From positions 62,001 to 126,000 of the forward strand of contig NZ_JAVIFV010000001.1 of the NCBI RefSeq assembly GCF_031157375.1: a DNA stretch of 64,000 nt, read 5' to 3'. Under the pieces are notes generated by a model. That model searched no databases, was not told the DNA's origin, and was given only the letters and a program-made list of their open reading frames with translations. The stretch comes from Sphingosinicella sp. LHD-64. Its GTDB lineage: Bacteria; Pseudomonadota; Alphaproteobacteria; Sphingomonadales; Sphingomonadaceae. Below, one piece after another: positions 62,944-64,000 of this stretch. The position numbers were made by a program, and so were the translations under genes. The stretch's first letter is position 1; each line of letters begins with the position of its first letter.

Positions 62944-64000
62944 ATGCATCCGCTCTTCGCCGACATGCCGACGACGATCTTCGAGCATATGTCGGGCCTC
63001 GCGCGCGAGCTTGGCGCGATCAATCTCGGCCAGGGCTTTCCCGATTTCGGCTGGCCCGGCGATGTGATCGGCCGGGCCGCCGACGCGCTCCGCGCCGGCT
63101 CCAACCAGTATCCGCCGATGCGGGGGCTGGCGGCGCTGCGCGAGGCGGTCGCCAGCCACTATCGGCGTCATCAGGACCTCGACGTCACGCCCGACCAGGT
63201 CGTCGTCACCTCGGGCGCGACCGAAGCGCTGGCCGCCAGCATCCTGGCGCTGGTCGAACCGGGCGACGAGGTGGTGCTGATCCAGCCGCTCTACGACGCC
63301 TATCTGCCGCTGGTGCAGCGCGCTGGCGGCGTGCCGCGGCTGGTGCGCCTGACGCCGCCCGACTGGCGGATCGCCGAGGAGGCGCTGGCCACCGCCTTCA
63401 CCGAACGCACCCGGCTGGTCATCCTCAACAATCCGCACAATCCCACCGCGCGGATGTTTGGCGAGGACGAACTGGCCTTGCTCGCCGAGGCCTGCGTGCG
63501 CGCCGACGCGGTCGCGCTCACCGACGAGGTCTGGGAGCATGTCGCCTTCGACGGCCGCCGCCATGTGCCGCTGGCCTCGCTGCCGGGCATGGCCGAACGC
63601 ACGGTGAAGGTCGGCTCGGCCGGCAAGATCTTCTCGCTGACCGGCTGGAAGGTCGGCTGGGCGGCGGCGCCGCCGCCGCTGATCGACGCGGTCGCCCGCG
63701 CCCATCAGTTCGTCACCTTCACGACGGCGCCCAACCTCCAGGAGGCGGTCGCCTACGGGCTGGGCAAGGACGAGGCCTATTTCAGCGCGATGCGCGCCGG
63801 CTTCGCCGCCGGCCGAGATCGTCTGCGTGACGGCCTCGAAACCGCCGGTTTTGCCCCGTTGCCGGCGCAGGGTACCTATTTCATGACGATCGATCTGGCC
63901 GCCTCGGGGATCGGCGCCGACGACGTCACCTTCTGCGAACGCGCCGTGCGCGAGGCGGGTGTCGCGGCCATTCCGCTCTCGGTCTTCTATGCCGAGGATC
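62944..64000 (+). CDS. PLP aminotransferase class I/II, partial (runs off window)
   Basis: 352 residues are visible of a fold-type I aminotransferase; the 3' end lies beyond the window. NLGQGFPDF, LNNPHNPTARMF, LTDEVWEHVAFDG and the PLP lysine K228 in GSAGKIFSLTGWKVGW are all in place. The family includes methionine, kynurenine and DapC-like aminotransferases; the donor cannot be determined from sequence. The ATG follows GGGGAGCGCC. The upstream terminator separates it from the glycine-rich protein gene. Confidence 0.92.
   Translation, partial: MHPLFADMPTTIFEHMSGLARELGAINLGQGFPDFGWPGDVIGRAADALRAGSNQYPPMRGLAALREAVASHYRRHQDLDVTPDQVVVTSGATEALAASILALVEPGDEVVLIQPLYDAYLPLVQRAGGVPRLVRLTPPDWRIAEEALATAFTERTRLVILNNPHNPTARMFGEDELALLAEACVRADAVALTDEVWEHVAFDGRRHVPLASLPGMAERTVKVGSAGKIFSLTGWKVGWAAAPPPLIDAVARAHQFVTFTTAPNLQEAVAYGLGKDEAYFSAMRAGFAAGRDRLRDGLETAGFAPLPAQGTYFMTIDLAASGIGADDVTFCERAVREAGVAAIPLSVFYAED

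Noticed and set aside
62706-63830. A 374-codon plus-strand frame over the aminotransferase
   Set aside because: Arg/Ala-rich out-of-frame reading; the correct frame has PLP lysine and all aminotransferase motifs and simply continues past the window edge.

Overview
The window is high-GC, gene-dense bacterial chromosome. Gene content and order point to an alphaproteobacterium of the sphingomonad group (Sphingomonadales): a long exosortase A (XrtA/EpsH) exopolysaccharide locus of sphingomonad type, a DUF6356-type small protein, DUF3775, a YadA-like trimeric autotransporter, and several palindromic intergenic repeats. Neighbouring stop and start codons often overlap (ATGA, GTGA and, in one case, CTGA), so many genes are probably translationally coupled. 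Taxonomy is inferred from families and layout; no rRNA is present.

Layout. 1-3.4 kb: 3' end of a Kup potassium transporter, a 2H phosphoesterase-like protein, DUF3775, tRNA-Met(CAT) with a good promoter, and a class A beta-lactamase-like protein lacking the usual omega-loop glutamate. 3.6-12.2 kb: an orphan OmpR-type response regulator, an AT-rich control region, a small secreted protein, a 1930-residue trimeric autotransporter adhesin, and two periplasmic genes resembling BamE and Skp. These look like a self-contained adhesin export cassette. 12.3-15.8 kb: an AAA ATPase fused in position to the 3' remnant of a sterol desaturase gene, a cupin/JmjC oxygenase, a small ORF divergent from an XRE regulator, and a secreted PRC-like protein. 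16-19.5 kb: a D-amino acid deaminase/aldolase-fold gene that appears to start at a CTG codon overlapping the hppD stop, hppD itself, and trxB.

19.5-37.9 kb is the XrtA locus. The leftward arm holds two alpha/beta hydrolases, an acyl carrier protein and an acyltransferase. The rightward arm holds acyl-CoA ligase, PLP decarboxylase, Wza-like export lipoprotein, chain-length determinant, tyrosine autokinase, outer-membrane barrel, AAA ATPase, polysaccharide deacetylase, FemAB-like transferase, glycosyltransferase, exosortase A fused to EpsI, and asparagine synthase. Together they would activate and load an acyl or amino precursor, build and export a polysaccharide, and process PEP-CTERM proteins encoded elsewhere. 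The autokinase gene carries a palindromic repeat inserted in frame.

37.9-47 kb: truA, fmt, recR, DUF6356, thiolase, PilZ protein, SDR, a 143-bp MITE-like element, RidA, an Asp/Glu racemase-family protein, a frameshifted M23 peptidase, and a lower-GC, repeat-scarred region. 47-64 kb: a prolyl 4-hydroxylase-like protein, CoA transferase, acyl-CoA dehydrogenase, glucokinase, an ArsR-desaturase-SRPBCC operon with a palindromic operator, acetyl-CoA synthetase, a large secreted protein, a cell wall hydrolase, an ECF sigma/anti-sigma pair divergent from an S8 protease, a glycine-rich secreted protein with a downstream terminator, and an aminotransferase cut by the window edge.
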